Both the position numbers and the translations under genes were made by a program. A stretch of DNA of 64,000 bases from Deinococcus sedimenti (GTDB lineage: Bacteria > Deinococcota > Deinococci > Deinococcales > Deinococcaceae): assembly GCF_014648135.1 (NCBI RefSeq), contig NZ_BMQN01000006.1, positions 62,001 through 126,000 on the forward strand, read 5' to 3'. Each line of letters starts with the position of its first letter. Positions within the stretch are counted from its first letter, which is position 1. The notes under the pieces were generated by a model. It was not told the DNA's origin. It saw nothing but the letters and a program-made list of their open reading frames with translations, and did no database searches. This document shows, in pieces, positions 17,367 through 27,421 of the stretch.

Positions 17367-18752
17367 TCAGTGCGCCGCCGCGACCGCCCGCACCACGTCG
17401 TCCTGCACGGCCCGCAGGGTCAGGATCGGGGCTGAGTCGGGACCGTTCATGATCACCGCGAACGCCAGCACGTGCCCGCTGCGACCCGTGACGTACCCGG
17501 CCAGGGCACTCACGCCGGGCAGCGTGCCGGTCTTGACCCGCACGTCCAGGCCCGCGCCGCGCAGCCGCAGCGCCATCGTCCCGCCGCGCCCATCGTGCTC
17601 GGGGACGTCCTCGCCCGTCCCGGCCTGCGGGAGGGCCTCCGCGAAGGCGTTCCCGCGCGCGCGGTACAGCGCCTCCGGCAGTCCCGCCTTCCCGGGCAGC
17701 GGCGCGGGCAGGTCGAACTGGGCGCGCAGCACGTCCACCAGCACGCGCGGGCTCAGGCGGTTCTCGCGGCTCAGGCCGCTGCCGTCACGCAGTTCCACGC
17801 CACTGAGGTCGGTGCCGATGCGCCGCAGATACGCCCGTTCGCGCGCCAGCGCCCCGCGCAGCGTGCCGCCCGCACCGTGCGCCAGCGTGCCCAGCAGTTC
17901 CTCGGCGCGCAGGTTGTCACTGGGCCGCAGCGTGGCCGCCAGCACCCGGAACGGCGACGTGCTCCGCACGCTGGCGATCCCCTGCTCCGGGCGGGCAGAG
18001 GCGGGCGTGACCGGGTCCGGCGGCAGCGCGCGGCCCTGTTCGTCCGTCCGGGCGGGCGGCACCCATGCCTGCCACGGGGCCGCGCGGCCCACGCCCTCCC
18101 GCGTGACGCGCACACCCGCCGCGCGCAGCTGCACGATCAGCGCCGCGCCCAGCCGCTCCCGCGCCGCCTGCGCCGATGTCGGCGGGTCGTCCCGCCACTC
18201 CGCGAGCCGCAGCGCCGTCATGGGCGACCCCAGCGGCAGCGTCCAGGCGGCCGAGTCGAAGCCCAGGTCGTCCACGCGCACCTCGCCCACCTCACGCAGC
18301 CCCCGCGCGTACGCCTGCCGCGCCAGCGCCCGCAGGCTGTACCCCCCCGACACCACACTCAGGGTCGGGTCGCCACTGCCGCGCAACGTCACCGCCTTCA
18401 CCGACGCCCGGCCCACCTGCACCGCCGGAACCGTCAACTCGGCACTCCACCAGCCCCCGGCCCCACCACGCTCGTCCAGCACGCTGGCAGCCGTCACGAC
18501 CTTCGTGGTGCTCGCCGGGATCAGCGCCCGGTCCGGCGACTGCGCCTCCAGCACCTCGCGCGTGCGCAGGTCCTGCACCAGCAGCGCCACCTCCACACCC
18601 TCCGGCACGCCCCGCAACGCCGCCGCCACCCCCTCACCCAGACCCGGCTCGCGCGACAAGTGCAGCGTCACCGACTCGCCCGCAGTGGGCGCGGCCACCT
18701 GCGCCGCCCCGGTCAGACCCAGCAGGACGGCAATCAGGAAGGCGCGGCGCAT
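17367..18752 (-). CDS. dacB: D-alanyl-D-alanine carboxypeptidase/endopeptidase (PBP4 class)
   Basis: The product is 461 residues with an N-terminal signal peptide ([20 protein letters not shown]). The penicillin-binding signatures are in order: SxxK at S81-K84 (ASTTK), SDN at 278-280 and KTG at 407-409. The domain inserted between the first two motifs is typical of PBP4. It trims peptidoglycan cross-links in the periplasm. TATCCT lies 7 bases before the ATG. Confidence 0.93.
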   Translation of the reverse strand: MRRAFLIAVLLGLTGAAQVAAPTAGESVTLHLSREPGLGEGVAAALRGVPEGVEVALLVQDLRTREVLEAQSPDRALIPASTTKVVTAASVLDERGGAGGWWSAELTVPAVQVGRASVKAVTLRGSGDPTLSVVSGGYSLRALARQAYARGLREVGEVRVDDLGFDSAAWTLPLGSPMTALRLAEWRDDPPTSAQAARERLGAALIVQLRAAGVRVTREGVGRAAPWQAWVPPARTDEQGRALPPDPVTPASARPEQGIASVRSTSPFRVLAATLRPSDNLRAEELLGTLAHGAGGTLRGALARERAYLRRIGTDLSGVELRDGSGLSRENRLSPRVLVDVLRAQFDLPAPLPGKAGLPEALYRARGNAFAEALPQAGTGEDVPEHDGRGGTMALRLRGAGLDVRVKTGTLPGVSALAGYVTGRSGHVLAFAVIMNGPDSAPILTLRAVQDDVVRAVAAAH

Positions 18753-18795
18753 GCGGCCCAGGATAAGGGCAGAACGTGAGGGCGCCCAGCGGCGG

Positions 18796-19530
18796 CTACT
18801 CGCCGGTGCGGGCGCGGCGTTTCTGGTACGCGCCGGTCAGGAGTTCCGCGACGTACTCGCGGGTGAACGGCATGCCGCTGGCCTCGGCGGCGCTGATCTC
18901 CTCGTCGCGGTCGTACGTCAGGCGGACGTACGTGGCGCTGTGGGACGGGCCGTGCGGGTCGAATTCCAGCACCAGGTAGCACGGCAGGGTGGAGTCCAGC
19001 GGGTTGCCGACGCTGCCGCAGTTGATCAGGGGGCGGCCCTCGACGTCCAGCATCAGCGCCTCGTGCATGTCGGCGTACACGAGGGCGTCCGCGTGGGCGG
19101 TCAGGCCGAACTGCGGGTTCGGCGCGAACGCTTCGAGTTGATCGTGCAGGCTGCTGTGCGGGTAGAGGCGGTGGAAGAGGCCGCGGCTGCTGGCGTGCAC
19201 GAAACGCCACCAGGCGCCGCTGAACTGTTCCTCGATGCCGTACGGGAGGGCGCCGAGGTACGCGAGCCCTTCGGGGCTGAGTTTGCTGCGCGGCCAGAGG
19301 TCCTGTGGGCGGTGCGTGGCTCCGGCGACGCGGGCGTCCCAGTTGCCCTGGATGACGCGCGTGGCGTGCGCCTGCGTCCAGTCCAGCACTTCGCGCGGGC
19401 GTGGTCCCTTGCCGACCAGGTCGCCCAGCACCCAGATGTCCGTCAGGCCGCGCCGCTGAATGTCTGCGTGGACCGCGAGGGTGGCCGCCAGGTTGGCGTG
19501 CAGGTCCGCGAGAATGGCGAGGCGAATCAT
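18796..19530 (-). CDS. YfcE-like metallophosphoesterase
   Basis: The product is 244 residues. The calcineurin-like motifs are DLHAN (D9, H11), GDLVGKGP (36-43), GNWD (62-65) and NCGSVGNP. The usual GHTH metal motif is replaced by YADMH, so metal binding at that site may differ. Such enzymes hydrolyse phosphodiesters or phosphomonoesters, and the natural substrate is unknown. TAGACT lies 7 bases before the ATG. Confidence 0.88.
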   Translation of the reverse strand: MIRLAILADLHANLAATLAVHADIQRRGLTDIWVLGDLVGKGPRPREVLDWTQAHATRVIQGNWDARVAGATHRPQDLWPRSKLSPEGLAYLGALPYGIEEQFSGAWWRFVHASSRGLFHRLYPHSSLHDQLEAFAPNPQFGLTAHADALVYADMHEALMLDVEGRPLINCGSVGNPLDSTLPCYLVLEFDPHGPSHSATYVRLTYDRDEEISAAEASGMPFTREYVAELLTGAYQKRRARTGE

Positions 19531-19638
19531 GCCCCGGAGTCTAGCCCACCCCCGGGGAACGCCCCGCGCAAACCCGTCAGGCCGTGTCCGCCGTGGTCCT
19601 CGCAGGGCGGGCGCTGAACGCCGGGGCGGCGCGTGCCC

Positions 19639-20115
19639 TTACCCCAGTTCGTGGTACTGGCCGCGGAAGTACACCAGGGGGTCGTCGTCGGTGTAGCGGC
19701 TGTACTCGACGAAGCCCATGAACAGGGTGTGGTCGCCGGCTTCGATGACGCGGTCCTTGCGGCACACGAGTTGCGCGACGCTGCCGCCGATGAGGGGCAG
19801 GCCCTCGTGTTCGAACCAGGGGACCTGATCTTCGGGGCCGGGGCGTCCGGCGAAGTGGTCGCTGAGGTGGCGTTGCGTGGCGGACAGGACGTTCACGCCG
19901 AAGTGCGTCACGTCGTCCTGGAGCAGCAGGGCGTGCATGTGGGCGCGCTGGTCGACGCTGACGAGGATCAGGGGGGGCTGGAGGCTGACGGACACGAAGG
20001 CGCTGGCGGTCATGCCGCGCCGCTCGTCCCCCTTGGCGGTGATGATGGTCACGCCGCTCGCGAAGCGGCCCAGCGTCTGACGGAATTCCTGCGGGGAGAG
20101 GCCAGAGTCGGTCAT
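19639..20115 (-). CDS. Flavin reductase domain protein
   Basis: The product is 158 residues with the FMN-binding split-barrel signature: FASGVTIITA, GMTASAFVSVSLQPPL and FAGRPGPEDQ. These proteins reduce FMN or FAD with NAD(P)H, often supplying a monooxygenase, but no monooxygenase gene is adjacent. TACACT lies 6 bases before the ATG. Confidence 0.9.
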   Translation of the reverse strand: MTDSGLSPQEFRQTLGRFASGVTIITAKGDERRGMTASAFVSVSLQPPLILVSVDQRAHMHALLLQDDVTHFGVNVLSATQRHLSDHFAGRPGPEDQVPWFEHEGLPLIGGSVAQLVCRKDRVIEAGDHTLFMGFVEYSRYTDDDPLVYFRGQYHELG

Positions 20116-20176
20116 GCCGGGAGTGTACCCGGCGGGCTGCCCGGACGGTCCGTCTGCGCGGGACGTCCTTGTGCGG

Positions 20177-21805
20177 TCAGGGTCTGGTGGGCGGCAGGCT
20201 GGGGATGAGCTGCACGGCCCGCACGAGCAGGTCCGGCAGGCGCACCACGCCCCGTTCGGGCACGCGGTCGAGCCAGCGCTGTCCGCTGACGCGAATCTCG
20301 ACCGGGCCGGGGGTCAGGGTGGCGAAGCCGTAGTAGCCCAGCGCGTCGGTCTGCGTCTGCGCGATGGGCTGGCCGCCCCGAAGGACCTGCACGGTCTGCC
20401 CGCCGGGCGTGCCCGCGCCGGTGATGCGGCCCAGCAGGCCGCGCGTGGTGGGGGGCGTCTCGGTCCAGGGGCGGGGGGCGTGCAGGGCGGCGCCGGGGGC
20501 GGTCAGGGCGGCCTGCACGGCGCCCAGTCCGGCGGGGGTGGTCTGCCGCTGGCCGTACACGTCGGCGGTGGGCGTGCGGTACGAGTACCCGACCCAGCCG
20601 AGGCCCGCCTTGACGCTGCGGGCGGCCTGCGCGGCGGTGACCTGCGGGGCGTTGAGGTACATGGCGGTGCCCGACGCGAGGGCCACGCGCTGCCCGTCGG
20701 GGCGGGTCTGCACCTGCTGCGCGAACGCGTTCCAGCGGTCGAACCACGCGCCCTGGGGTGGGGCGGCGTCGCGCTTGTAATTCATGAGGACGTTCAGGTC
20801 GATCAGGCCGGTCTGCATCCAGGTGGGCCAGTCCTGCATCACGTCGGTGTACGTGCGGGTCTGGCGGAACGCGGCGGGGTCGGCGGGCGCGTCGCTGTAC
20901 GTGATGGTGGCGGCGCTGACCCAGGCGTCGGGGCGCACGGCCTTGACCTCCAGCGTGATGCGCCGCACGAGGTTGGTGATCTGCTCGCGTTTCCACGCCT
21001 GCCACGCGGCGTCGGTGGGGGCGGGGGTGTCTCTTTTCCCGGTCTCGGCGCGGTAGCGGGCGAGCGTCTTGGGGTCGTAGCCCCACGCGCCGCCGTCCGG
21101 GTAGCGGATGCGGTCGAGCTGAATGCCGTCCACGGGGTAGTTCCGCACGAGGCTCACGGCGGCCTGGGTGACGTACTCGGCGGCGTCGGGAATGGCGGCG
21201 TCCAGCCACGCGTCCTTGCCTTCCAGCCAGCTGCCGTCGGGGCGGCGGGCCAGCCAGGAGTTGCGGCCCGCGTCGGGGCCGTGGGCGCGCATCAGGTGGT
21301 CGGGGCTGGTGTTGGGAACGGTGGTGTTGGCGATGCCGGTCACGCTGATCCACGCGATGACCCGCATGCCGCGCGCGTGCGCCTGCGCGGTGATGGCGTC
21401 CAGCGGGTCGAAGCCGGGGGTCAGGTCGGCGTCGCTGATGGCGGGCACGCTGGCCTTGCGGCACAGGCAGTCGGCGCGGCGGATGGCCTGCACGAACAGG
21501 GTGTTCACGCCCAGCCGCGCGGCGTCCTGCACGGTCTGCTTCACCTGCGCGGGGGTCTTCAGGCCGGGGCCGAACGCGTCGATCCACAGGCCGCGCAGGG
21601 CCGAGCCGGGCTGGCCCGCTGCGGCCTGAGTTGCTGCGGGCTGAGTTGTTACCGACTGAGCTGCTGCGGGTTGCGCCGTTCCGGGCGGAGTCACCGCGCT
21701 GCCCGTGGGCGTGGCGGGGGCCGGGGTCGCCGTCTGGGCGGCAGCGGAAGCGGAAACGCCCAGCAGGAGGGGCAGGAGCAGGGCGCGCAGCGGGGGGCGG
21801 GGCAT
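20177..21805 (-). CDS. Secreted glycosyl hydrolase-like 10 (GHL10) protein
   Basis: The product is 542 residues with a signal peptide (RALLLPLLLGVSASAAAQ) and an Ala/Thr/Pro linker. The GHL10 TIM barrel covers about 70-420: LRGLWIDAFGPGLKT, GVNTLFVQAI, MRVIAWISVTG and YPVDGIQLDRIRYP. A C-terminal beta domain follows. The family is thought to act on glycans, but its substrate is not established. I used ATG 21805; the open frame continues upstream only as an antisense shadow of gnd. TAGCCT is 10 bases before the ATG. Confidence 0.85.
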   Translation of the reverse strand: MPRPPLRALLLPLLLGVSASAAAQTATPAPATPTGSAVTPPGTAQPAAAQSVTTQPAATQAAAGQPGSALRGLWIDAFGPGLKTPAQVKQTVQDAARLGVNTLFVQAIRRADCLCRKASVPAISDADLTPGFDPLDAITAQAHARGMRVIAWISVTGIANTTVPNTSPDHLMRAHGPDAGRNSWLARRPDGSWLEGKDAWLDAAIPDAAEYVTQAAVSLVRNYPVDGIQLDRIRYPDGGAWGYDPKTLARYRAETGKRDTPAPTDAAWQAWKREQITNLVRRITLEVKAVRPDAWVSAATITYSDAPADPAAFRQTRTYTDVMQDWPTWMQTGLIDLNVLMNYKRDAAPPQGAWFDRWNAFAQQVQTRPDGQRVALASGTAMYLNAPQVTAAQAARSVKAGLGWVGYSYRTPTADVYGQRQTTPAGLGAVQAALTAPGAALHAPRPWTETPPTTRGLLGRITGAGTPGGQTVQVLRGGQPIAQTQTDALGYYGFATLTPGPVEIRVSGQRWLDRVPERGVVRLPDLLVRAVQLIPSLPPTRP

Positions 21806-21946
21806 GGGTGCCGGGAGGCTAGCGCACCCCACTCCCGGAAGGGTGAGGGGCGGACAGATTCGGACGCGGTGCGTTGTGCCCGGCAGGCCCGCGCTGTGCG
21901 GACATGCGTTCACGCCTCCCTTTTGTGTGCCCCGTACACTTGCGGC

Positions 21947-23413
21947 ATGACTTCTGACGTGCAGGGAACGGCGGACATCGGCGTGATCGGACTGGCCGTG
22001 ATGGGCGAGAACCTCATCCTGAACATGGAAAGCCGGGGCTTCACGGTCGCGGCGTTCAACCGCACGGTCAGCAAGGTGACGGCCTTCACGCAGGGCCGCG
22101 CGCAGGGGAAACGCATCCTGGGCGCCGACAGCCTGGAGAGCTTCGTGGCGCTCCTGAAACCGCCGCGCCGCGTGATGCTGATGGTCAAGGCGGGCGCCGC
22201 CGTGGACGAGTTCATCGGGCACCTGACGCCGCTGCTGTCCGAGGGGGACATCATCATCGACGGCGGGAACAGCCACCCGGCGGACTCCACGCGCCGCACC
22301 CGCGAACTGGCCGAGAAAGGCCTGCTGTTCATCGGGACCGGCGTCTCCGGCGGGGAGGAGGGCGCCCTGACCGGCCCGAGCATCATGCCCGGCGGGAACG
22401 AGCAGGCGTGGGAGGCCGTGAAACCCATCTTCCAGGGCATCGCGGCGCGCGTGGCGGACGGCACGCCCTGCTGCGACTGGGTCGGCCCGGACGGCGCGGG
22501 GCACTTCGTGAAGATGGTGCACAACGGCATCGAGTACGCCGACATGCAGATGATCGCCGAGAGCTACCAGCTGCTGCGCGCCGCGGGCCTGACCGCCCCC
22601 GAGGCCGGGGAGGTCTTCGCCCGCTGGAACGAGGGCGAACTGGACAGTTACCTGATCGAGATCACGGCCGACATCCTGCGCAAGACCGACGACGAGACCG
22701 GGCAGCCGCTGGTGGACGTGATCCTGGACGCCGCCGGGCAGAAGGGCACCGGGAAGTGGACGTCGGTCGCGGCGCTGGACGCCGGGAGTCCCGCCGCGAC
22801 GATCACCGAGGCGGTGTACGCCCGGGCCATGAGTGCCCTGAAGGCCGAGCGCGTGGCGGCCAGCGCGGTCCTGAGCGGCCCGACCTTCGCCGCCCCCGCC
22901 GACCGGGACGCGTTCGTGGAGGGTGTCCGCCGGGCGCTGTACGCCAGCAAGATCGCCGCGTACGCGCAGGGCTTCCAGCTGCTGCACCTGAGCGCGCAGG
23001 ACGCCGGGTGGACGCTGGACTACGGACGGATCGCGCAGATGTGGCGCGGCGGGTGCATCATCCGCGCGGCGTTCCTGGACCGCATCAAGGACGCGTACGA
23101 CGCGCAACCCGAGCTGCCGAACCTGCTGGTCGCGCCGTACTTCCGGGACGCGGTCCAGGGCGCGCAGGGCGCGTGGCGTGACACCCTGGCGGCCGCCGTG
23201 CGCGGGGGCGTGCCCGTCCCGGCGTTCAGCAGCGCCCTGGCGTACTTCGACGGGTACCGCTCGGCGGTGCTGCCCGCGAACCTCATCCAGGCGCAGCGGG
23301 ATTACTTCGGGGCGCACACCTACGAACGTACGGACCGGGCGCGCGGGGAGTTCTTCCACACGAACTGGACCGGGCGCGGCGGCGAGACGGCCAGCACGAC
23401 GTACAACGCCTGA
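21947..23413 (+). CDS. gnd: 6-phosphogluconate dehydrogenase (decarboxylating)
   Basis: The product is 488 residues. It oxidises 6-phosphogluconate to ribulose 5-phosphate with NADP in the pentose phosphate pathway. Motifs are GVIGLAVMGENLILNM (cofactor binding), GGNSHPADSTRR, GTGVSGGEEGA and MVHNGIEYADMQMIAE (substrate binding). Length is normal. ATG at 21947 follows TACACT by 6 bases, so it is probably leaderless and the longer upstream frame is not used. Confidence 0.96.
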   Translation: MTSDVQGTADIGVIGLAVMGENLILNMESRGFTVAAFNRTVSKVTAFTQGRAQGKRILGADSLESFVALLKPPRRVMLMVKAGAAVDEFIGHLTPLLSEGDIIIDGGNSHPADSTRRTRELAEKGLLFIGTGVSGGEEGALTGPSIMPGGNEQAWEAVKPIFQGIAARVADGTPCCDWVGPDGAGHFVKMVHNGIEYADMQMIAESYQLLRAAGLTAPEAGEVFARWNEGELDSYLIEITADILRKTDDETGQPLVDVILDAAGQKGTGKWTSVAALDAGSPAATITEAVYARAMSALKAERVAASAVLSGPTFAAPADRDAFVEGVRRALYASKIAAYAQGFQLLHLSAQDAGWTLDYGRIAQMWRGGCIIRAAFLDRIKDAYDAQPELPNLLVAPYFRDAVQGAQGAWRDTLAAAVRGGVPVPAFSSALAYFDGYRSAVLPANLIQAQRDYFGAHTYERTDRARGEFFHTNWTGRGGETASTTYNA

Positions 23414-23450
23414 CCTGCTGCCTGGAGGCGCACGACTGTGCTGTCGGGGG

Positions 23451-23480
23451 TTGGCCGGGGGGCGGCGCGTGGGCTAGAGT
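23451..23480 (+). promoter_or_regulatory. Candidate rpoZ promoter
   Basis: TTGGCC (23451-23456) and TAGAGT (23475-23480) are separated by 18 bases, giving a leader of about 45 bases with GGGAGG before the rpoZ ATG. Confidence 0.5.
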
Positions 23481-23532
23481 GGGGGGCTGATACCGGTGCA
23501 GGGTCCGGTGGCTTCCAGGGAGGTTGTGCATC

Positions 23533-23832
23533 ATGGCAGAACGAGATATTGACAAGCTGCTGTCAATGACCGACAGCAAGTACCGACTGAGCGTCGTGAC
23601 CGCCAAGCGTGCGCTGCAGCTGCGCAGCGGCGCGCCGAGCGTGCTGCCGGTCGAGCAGCGCGTCCGCACGCGGAATCTGGTCACGCAGGCGATGCGGGAA
23701 CTGGCGACCGGGAAACTCACGGTCGGCACGAACATGATCGACGAGCAGCGCTTCCATCAGGATTACGTGCGTCAGCGTCAGGCGCAGCTGCAGGCGCAGC
23801 TGAACGCCGAACGCGAACGCGAACGGGATTGA
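23533..23832 (+). CDS. rpoZ: RNA polymerase omega subunit
   Basis: The product is 99 residues. The omega signature YRLSVVTAKRALQL is followed by VLPVEQRVRTRNLVTQAMRE. It helps fold and assemble the beta' subunit and binds ppGpp in many bacteria. A charged C-terminal coil (QRQAQLQAQLNAERERE) is longer than in many species. ATG at 23533 has GGGAGG 9 bases away; a TTG at 23524 would be too close to that RBS. Confidence 0.95.
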   Translation: MAERDIDKLLSMTDSKYRLSVVTAKRALQLRSGAPSVLPVEQRVRTRNLVTQAMRELATGKLTVGTNMIDEQRFHQDYVRQRQAQLQAQLNAERERERD

Positions 23833-23852
23833 TTTCCGTTTGACCCGGAAAG

Positions 23853-23875
23853 CGCCCCCCTGTGGGGCGTTTTTT
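23853..23875 (+). terminator. rpoZ intrinsic terminator
   Basis: CGCCCC (23853-23858) pairs with GGGGCG (23864-23869) around CCTGT and is followed by six T. It is the most classic rho-independent terminator in the window. Confidence 0.9.
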
Positions 23876-23907
23876 CGTGCCGTGCGGCGGGCGGTATGGT
23901 GTGGGGG

Positions 23908-25161
23908 ATGCTGAGTGCTTTTGCTGTGCTGCTGTGCGTGACCGCGCTGCTGGCGTACCTGAACGACCGGTTCCTGCATTTTCCGACGACGGTGGGGGTG
24001 ACGCTGGCGGGGGCGCTGGCGAGCATCCTGCTGATCGCGCTGGACGCGCTGGGCCTGCCGGGCCTGCGGGGGTGGGCGGCGGGGGTGCTGCAGACGCTGG
24101 ACTTCACGAATTTCGTGTTGAACGGGATTCTCAGTGTGCTGCTGTTCGCGGGGGCGCTGAGTCTGGACGCGCGGCAGATGCTGCGGCAACGGCGGAGCAT
24201 CCTGCTGCTGGCGTTCCTGAGCACGCTGATCAGCACGGCGCTGATCGGGTTCGCGGCGTACGGGGTGTTCGCGCTGGTGGGGCTGGACGTGCCGCTGATG
24301 TGGGCGCTGCTGTTCGGCGCGCTGATCAGCCCGACGGACCCGGTGGCGGTGCTGGACCTGCTGAAGCGGGCGCGGGTGCCGGTGAAGATCGAGACGTTGA
24401 TCGCCGGGGAGAGCCTGTTCAACGACGGGGTGGGCGTGGTGATCTTCCTGGCGCTGGCGGGCGCGGCGGGCCTGGGTGGGCACGGCGCGGAGGTCAGCGC
24501 GGCGGGCGTGGCGGGTCTGTTTGCGCAGGAGGCGCTGGGCGGGCTGGCGTTCGGGGCGCTGCTGGGCGGCCTGGGCTTCGTGCTGCTGCGCGGCGTGAAG
24601 GAGCACGCCGTGGAGATCCTGCTGACGCTGGCGCTGGTCGTGGGTGGGTACGTGGCGGCCGCCGCGCTGGGCATCAGCGGCCCGCTGGCGATGGTCGTGG
24701 CTGGCCTGGTGATCTCGGCGTACAAGCACACGCTGTTCACGCCGAGCACGCAGGAACTCGTGGAAGGCTTCTGGGAGACCATCGATCAGGTGCTGAACAT
24801 CCTGCTGTTCGCGTTCATCGGTCTGGACGTGCTCCTGACCGAGACGACCGGCGCGCAGATCCTCGCGAGCGTCATCCTGATCGGCGTGGCCCTCGCCGCC
24901 CGCTGGATCAGCGTGGCGCTGCCGTTCGCGCTGGTGCGCGCCCGCGAGGGGTACGGGGCGTACACGGTGCGCCTCCTGACCTGGGGCGGGCTGCGCGGCG
25001 GGATCGCCATCAGCCTCGCGCTGGGCCTGCCCGACAGCCCGTACCGCACACACGTCGTGACCGTCACGTACGCCATCGTGCTGTTCACCATCGCCGTGCA
25101 GGGCCTCACGATCATGCCCATCGTGCGCCGCGCCGTGGAGGCCAAACCCGACGAGGGTTGA
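23908..25161 (+). CDS. CPA1-type Na+/H+ (cation/proton) antiporter
   Basis: The product is 417 residues with about 12 membrane helices. Motifs are FGALISPTDPVAVL, ESLFNDGVGVV (ion-binding ND) and LRGGIAISLALGLP. It exchanges cytoplasmic sodium or potassium for protons and supports pH and salt tolerance. ATG at 23908 has TATGGT 7 bases upstream; ATG 23896 would start inside that hexamer. The DNA after the stop forms a strong hairpin with the convergent cyclophilin gene. Confidence 0.93.
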   Translation: MLSAFAVLLCVTALLAYLNDRFLHFPTTVGVTLAGALASILLIALDALGLPGLRGWAAGVLQTLDFTNFVLNGILSVLLFAGALSLDARQMLRQRRSILLLAFLSTLISTALIGFAAYGVFALVGLDVPLMWALLFGALISPTDPVAVLDLLKRARVPVKIETLIAGESLFNDGVGVVIFLALAGAAGLGGHGAEVSAAGVAGLFAQEALGGLAFGALLGGLGFVLLRGVKEHAVEILLTLALVVGGYVAAAALGISGPLAMVVAGLVISAYKHTLFTPSTQELVEGFWETIDQVLNILLFAFIGLDVLLTETTGAQILASVILIGVALAARWISVALPFALVRAREGYGAYTVRLLTWGGLRGGIAISLALGLPDSPYRTHVVTVTYAIVLFTIAVQGLTIMPIVRRAVEAKPDEG

Positions 25162-25232
25162 TAGTCGAAAGTTGATGGTTGATGGATCGGGGCCATCCCC
25201 AGTCCATCAACCATCAACCTTCAACCCTCGAC
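25152..25232. terminator. Bidirectional hairpin between antiporter and cyclophilin genes
   Basis: Left arm AAAGTTGATGGTTGATGGA (from 25168) pairs with TCCATCAACCATCAACCTT (to 25221) with one mismatch in 19. An inner GGGG/CCCC and an outer GAGGGTTGA/TCAACCCTC extend the stem. It sits between two convergent stops and should end transcription from both sides. The unit TTGATGGTTGATGG recurs at 29402. Confidence 0.75.
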
Positions 25233-25799
<567 letters not shown>

Positions 25800-25826
25800 G
25801 GGGGGCATTGTACCCCCACCCCCGGA

Positions 25827-26408
25827 TCAGCGTCCGGCCTCGACCAGGATCCCCTCGGCCTCGCTCATGCGGACGATGTTCGCCAGCGTGTGGATGGGGA
25901 CGTTCAGGTCGGCGAGCTTCTCGCGGCCCGACTCGAACTGCTTTTCCACCACGCAGCCGATCCCGAGCAGCTGCGCGCCGCTGGCGTCGATCATGCTCGC
26001 CAGGGCGCGCAGCGTGCCGCCCGACGCGAGGAAGTCGTCGATCACGACCACGCGGTCCCCTGCCCCCAGGAACTCGCTGCTGACGAACAGGTCCACCACG
26101 CCGCCCTTGGTGCGGCTGACGGACTGCGCGGTGAAGATGGGTTCTTTCATGGTGACGGGTTTCTTCTTGCGGGCGTACACCATCGGCACGCCCAGCACCA
26201 TGGCGGTGGCGATGGCGGGCGCGATGCCGCTGACCTCGATGGTTACGATCTTGCTGGGGTTCAGGGGCGCGAAGTGCCGCGCAAAGGTCTCCCCCATCTC
26301 GCGCGTCAGGTGCGGGAGGAGCTGGTGGTTGACCAGTCCGTCCACCTTGAGAATGCCGCCGGGGAGAATCTCACCCTGCTGCCGAATGGCGTCCACGAGT
26401 GCCTGCAT
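25827..26408 (-). CDS. xpt: Xanthine phosphoribosyltransferase
   Basis: The product is 193 residues. It converts xanthine and PRPP to XMP in purine salvage. The PRPP loop [14 protein letters not shown], the N-terminal [16 protein letters not shown] and [11 protein letters not shown] are characteristic of the Bacillus-type Xpt. TACACT lies 7 bases before the ATG; no purine riboswitch is possible with such a short or absent leader. Confidence 0.94.
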   Translation of the reverse strand: MQALVDAIRQQGEILPGGILKVDGLVNHQLLPHLTREMGETFARHFAPLNPSKIVTIEVSGIAPAIATAMVLGVPMVYARKKKPVTMKEPIFTAQSVSRTKGGVVDLFVSSEFLGAGDRVVVIDDFLASGGTLRALASMIDASGAQLLGIGCVVEKQFESGREKLADLNVPIHTLANIVRMSEAEGILVEAGR

Positions 26409-26461
26409 GCCCCGGAGTGTACCCGCCGTCTGGCGGATGCCCGGCGGGTCGCCTACGCGGC

Positions 26462-27409
26462 ATGCTGGGGCGCGTGCCTGCCCTGCCTGACCTGACCCCT
26501 GCCGAGCTGTCGGCCTTCGCGCAGCAGTTCAGCCTGGAGGGACCCCTGACGCGCCTGCCCAGTGTGGGCATCGTGAACCGCGTGTACCGCGCCCGCCGCG
26601 CCGGGCAGGACGTGGTGCTGCGCGTCCCGATGCCCGGCGACGCGGAGGATGCCCTGACCGAGAGTGTCGCCGTGCCCGCAGCGGTCCGGGCCGGGATTCC
26701 GACGCCGGAGCTGCTGGTGTTCGACGATTCCCGCGCGGTGCTGGACGCGCCGGTCAGCGTGTACGCCTTCGCGCCGGGCCGCAGCCTGGACGGCCTGGGC
26801 TGGGCGCACGGCGACCCGCGCCTGTCCCGCGCGTGGCGGGAGGCGGGCCGCGCCCTGGCCGCCCTGCACGCGGGGGTGACCGATGCGCCCGACCCGCACG
26901 GATATCTGGAATCCATCACGCCGCCCGACCCGGCCCGCACCCGCACGCGCGTCCTGACCGCCGAGCGGCTGAGCACCGCCGAGGCCGACTGGGCCACCGG
27001 CCTCACCGCGCGCCTCCTGAGCGAGAATCCGCCGCCCGCGCACCCCGCCTTCCTGCACGACGACCTGCACGCCGGGAACCTGATGGTCACCGGGGACGGC
27101 GCGGTCACCGCCCTGATCGACTGGGGGGACGCCGGGTGGGGCGACCCGGCCCTGGACCTCAGTTACTCCGGGCCGCTCGCGGTCCCCGACCTGCTCGCCG
27201 GATACCACGAAGCCAGCGGGCACGCCGACGACCCGCTGACCCTGCGGGTGCTGGCCTACACGCTGGATAACGCCACCCGGTACCTCACCCGGCAGCCGGA
27301 GGCGCACGAGAACGGCGACCTGTGGTACACCCGCCCCGCCACCGCCCTGATGGGGCTCCTGCGCGTCAGCCCGCGCGTCCCGCAGTGGCAGGAGGCGCTG
27401 GGGCGGTGA
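26462..27409 (+). CDS. Aminoglycoside phosphotransferase/choline kinase-like (APH fold) protein
   Basis: The product is 315 residues. The kinase-like fold shows in [16 protein letters not shown] (N-lobe), the catalytic loop [13 protein letters not shown] and the metal Asp in [16 protein letters not shown]. Real substrates of such chromosomal members include small sugars, homoserine or choline as well as drugs, so resistance should not be assumed. Start is ATG 26462 or GTG 26474. It is divergent from xpt. Confidence 0.85.
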   Translation: MLGRVPALPDLTPAELSAFAQQFSLEGPLTRLPSVGIVNRVYRARRAGQDVVLRVPMPGDAEDALTESVAVPAAVRAGIPTPELLVFDDSRAVLDAPVSVYAFAPGRSLDGLGWAHGDPRLSRAWREAGRALAALHAGVTDAPDPHGYLESITPPDPARTRTRVLTAERLSTAEADWATGLTARLLSENPPPAHPAFLHDDLHAGNLMVTGDGAVTALIDWGDAGWGDPALDLSYSGPLAVPDLLAGYHEASGHADDPLTLRVLAYTLDNATRYLTRQPEAHENGDLWYTRPATALMGLLRVSPRVPQWQEALGR

Positions 27410-27421
27410 ATCCTGCGTCCC

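Noticed and set aside
20177..23359. Very long minus-strand open frame (1060 codons) across gnd and the GHL10 gene
   Set aside because: Only the part from ATG 21805 has a signal peptide and family motifs; the rest is antisense to gnd and comes from the high GC content.
26462..27409. Aminoglycoside resistance gene
   Set aside because: Only the kinase-like fold is seen; many chromosomal members act on other small molecules.
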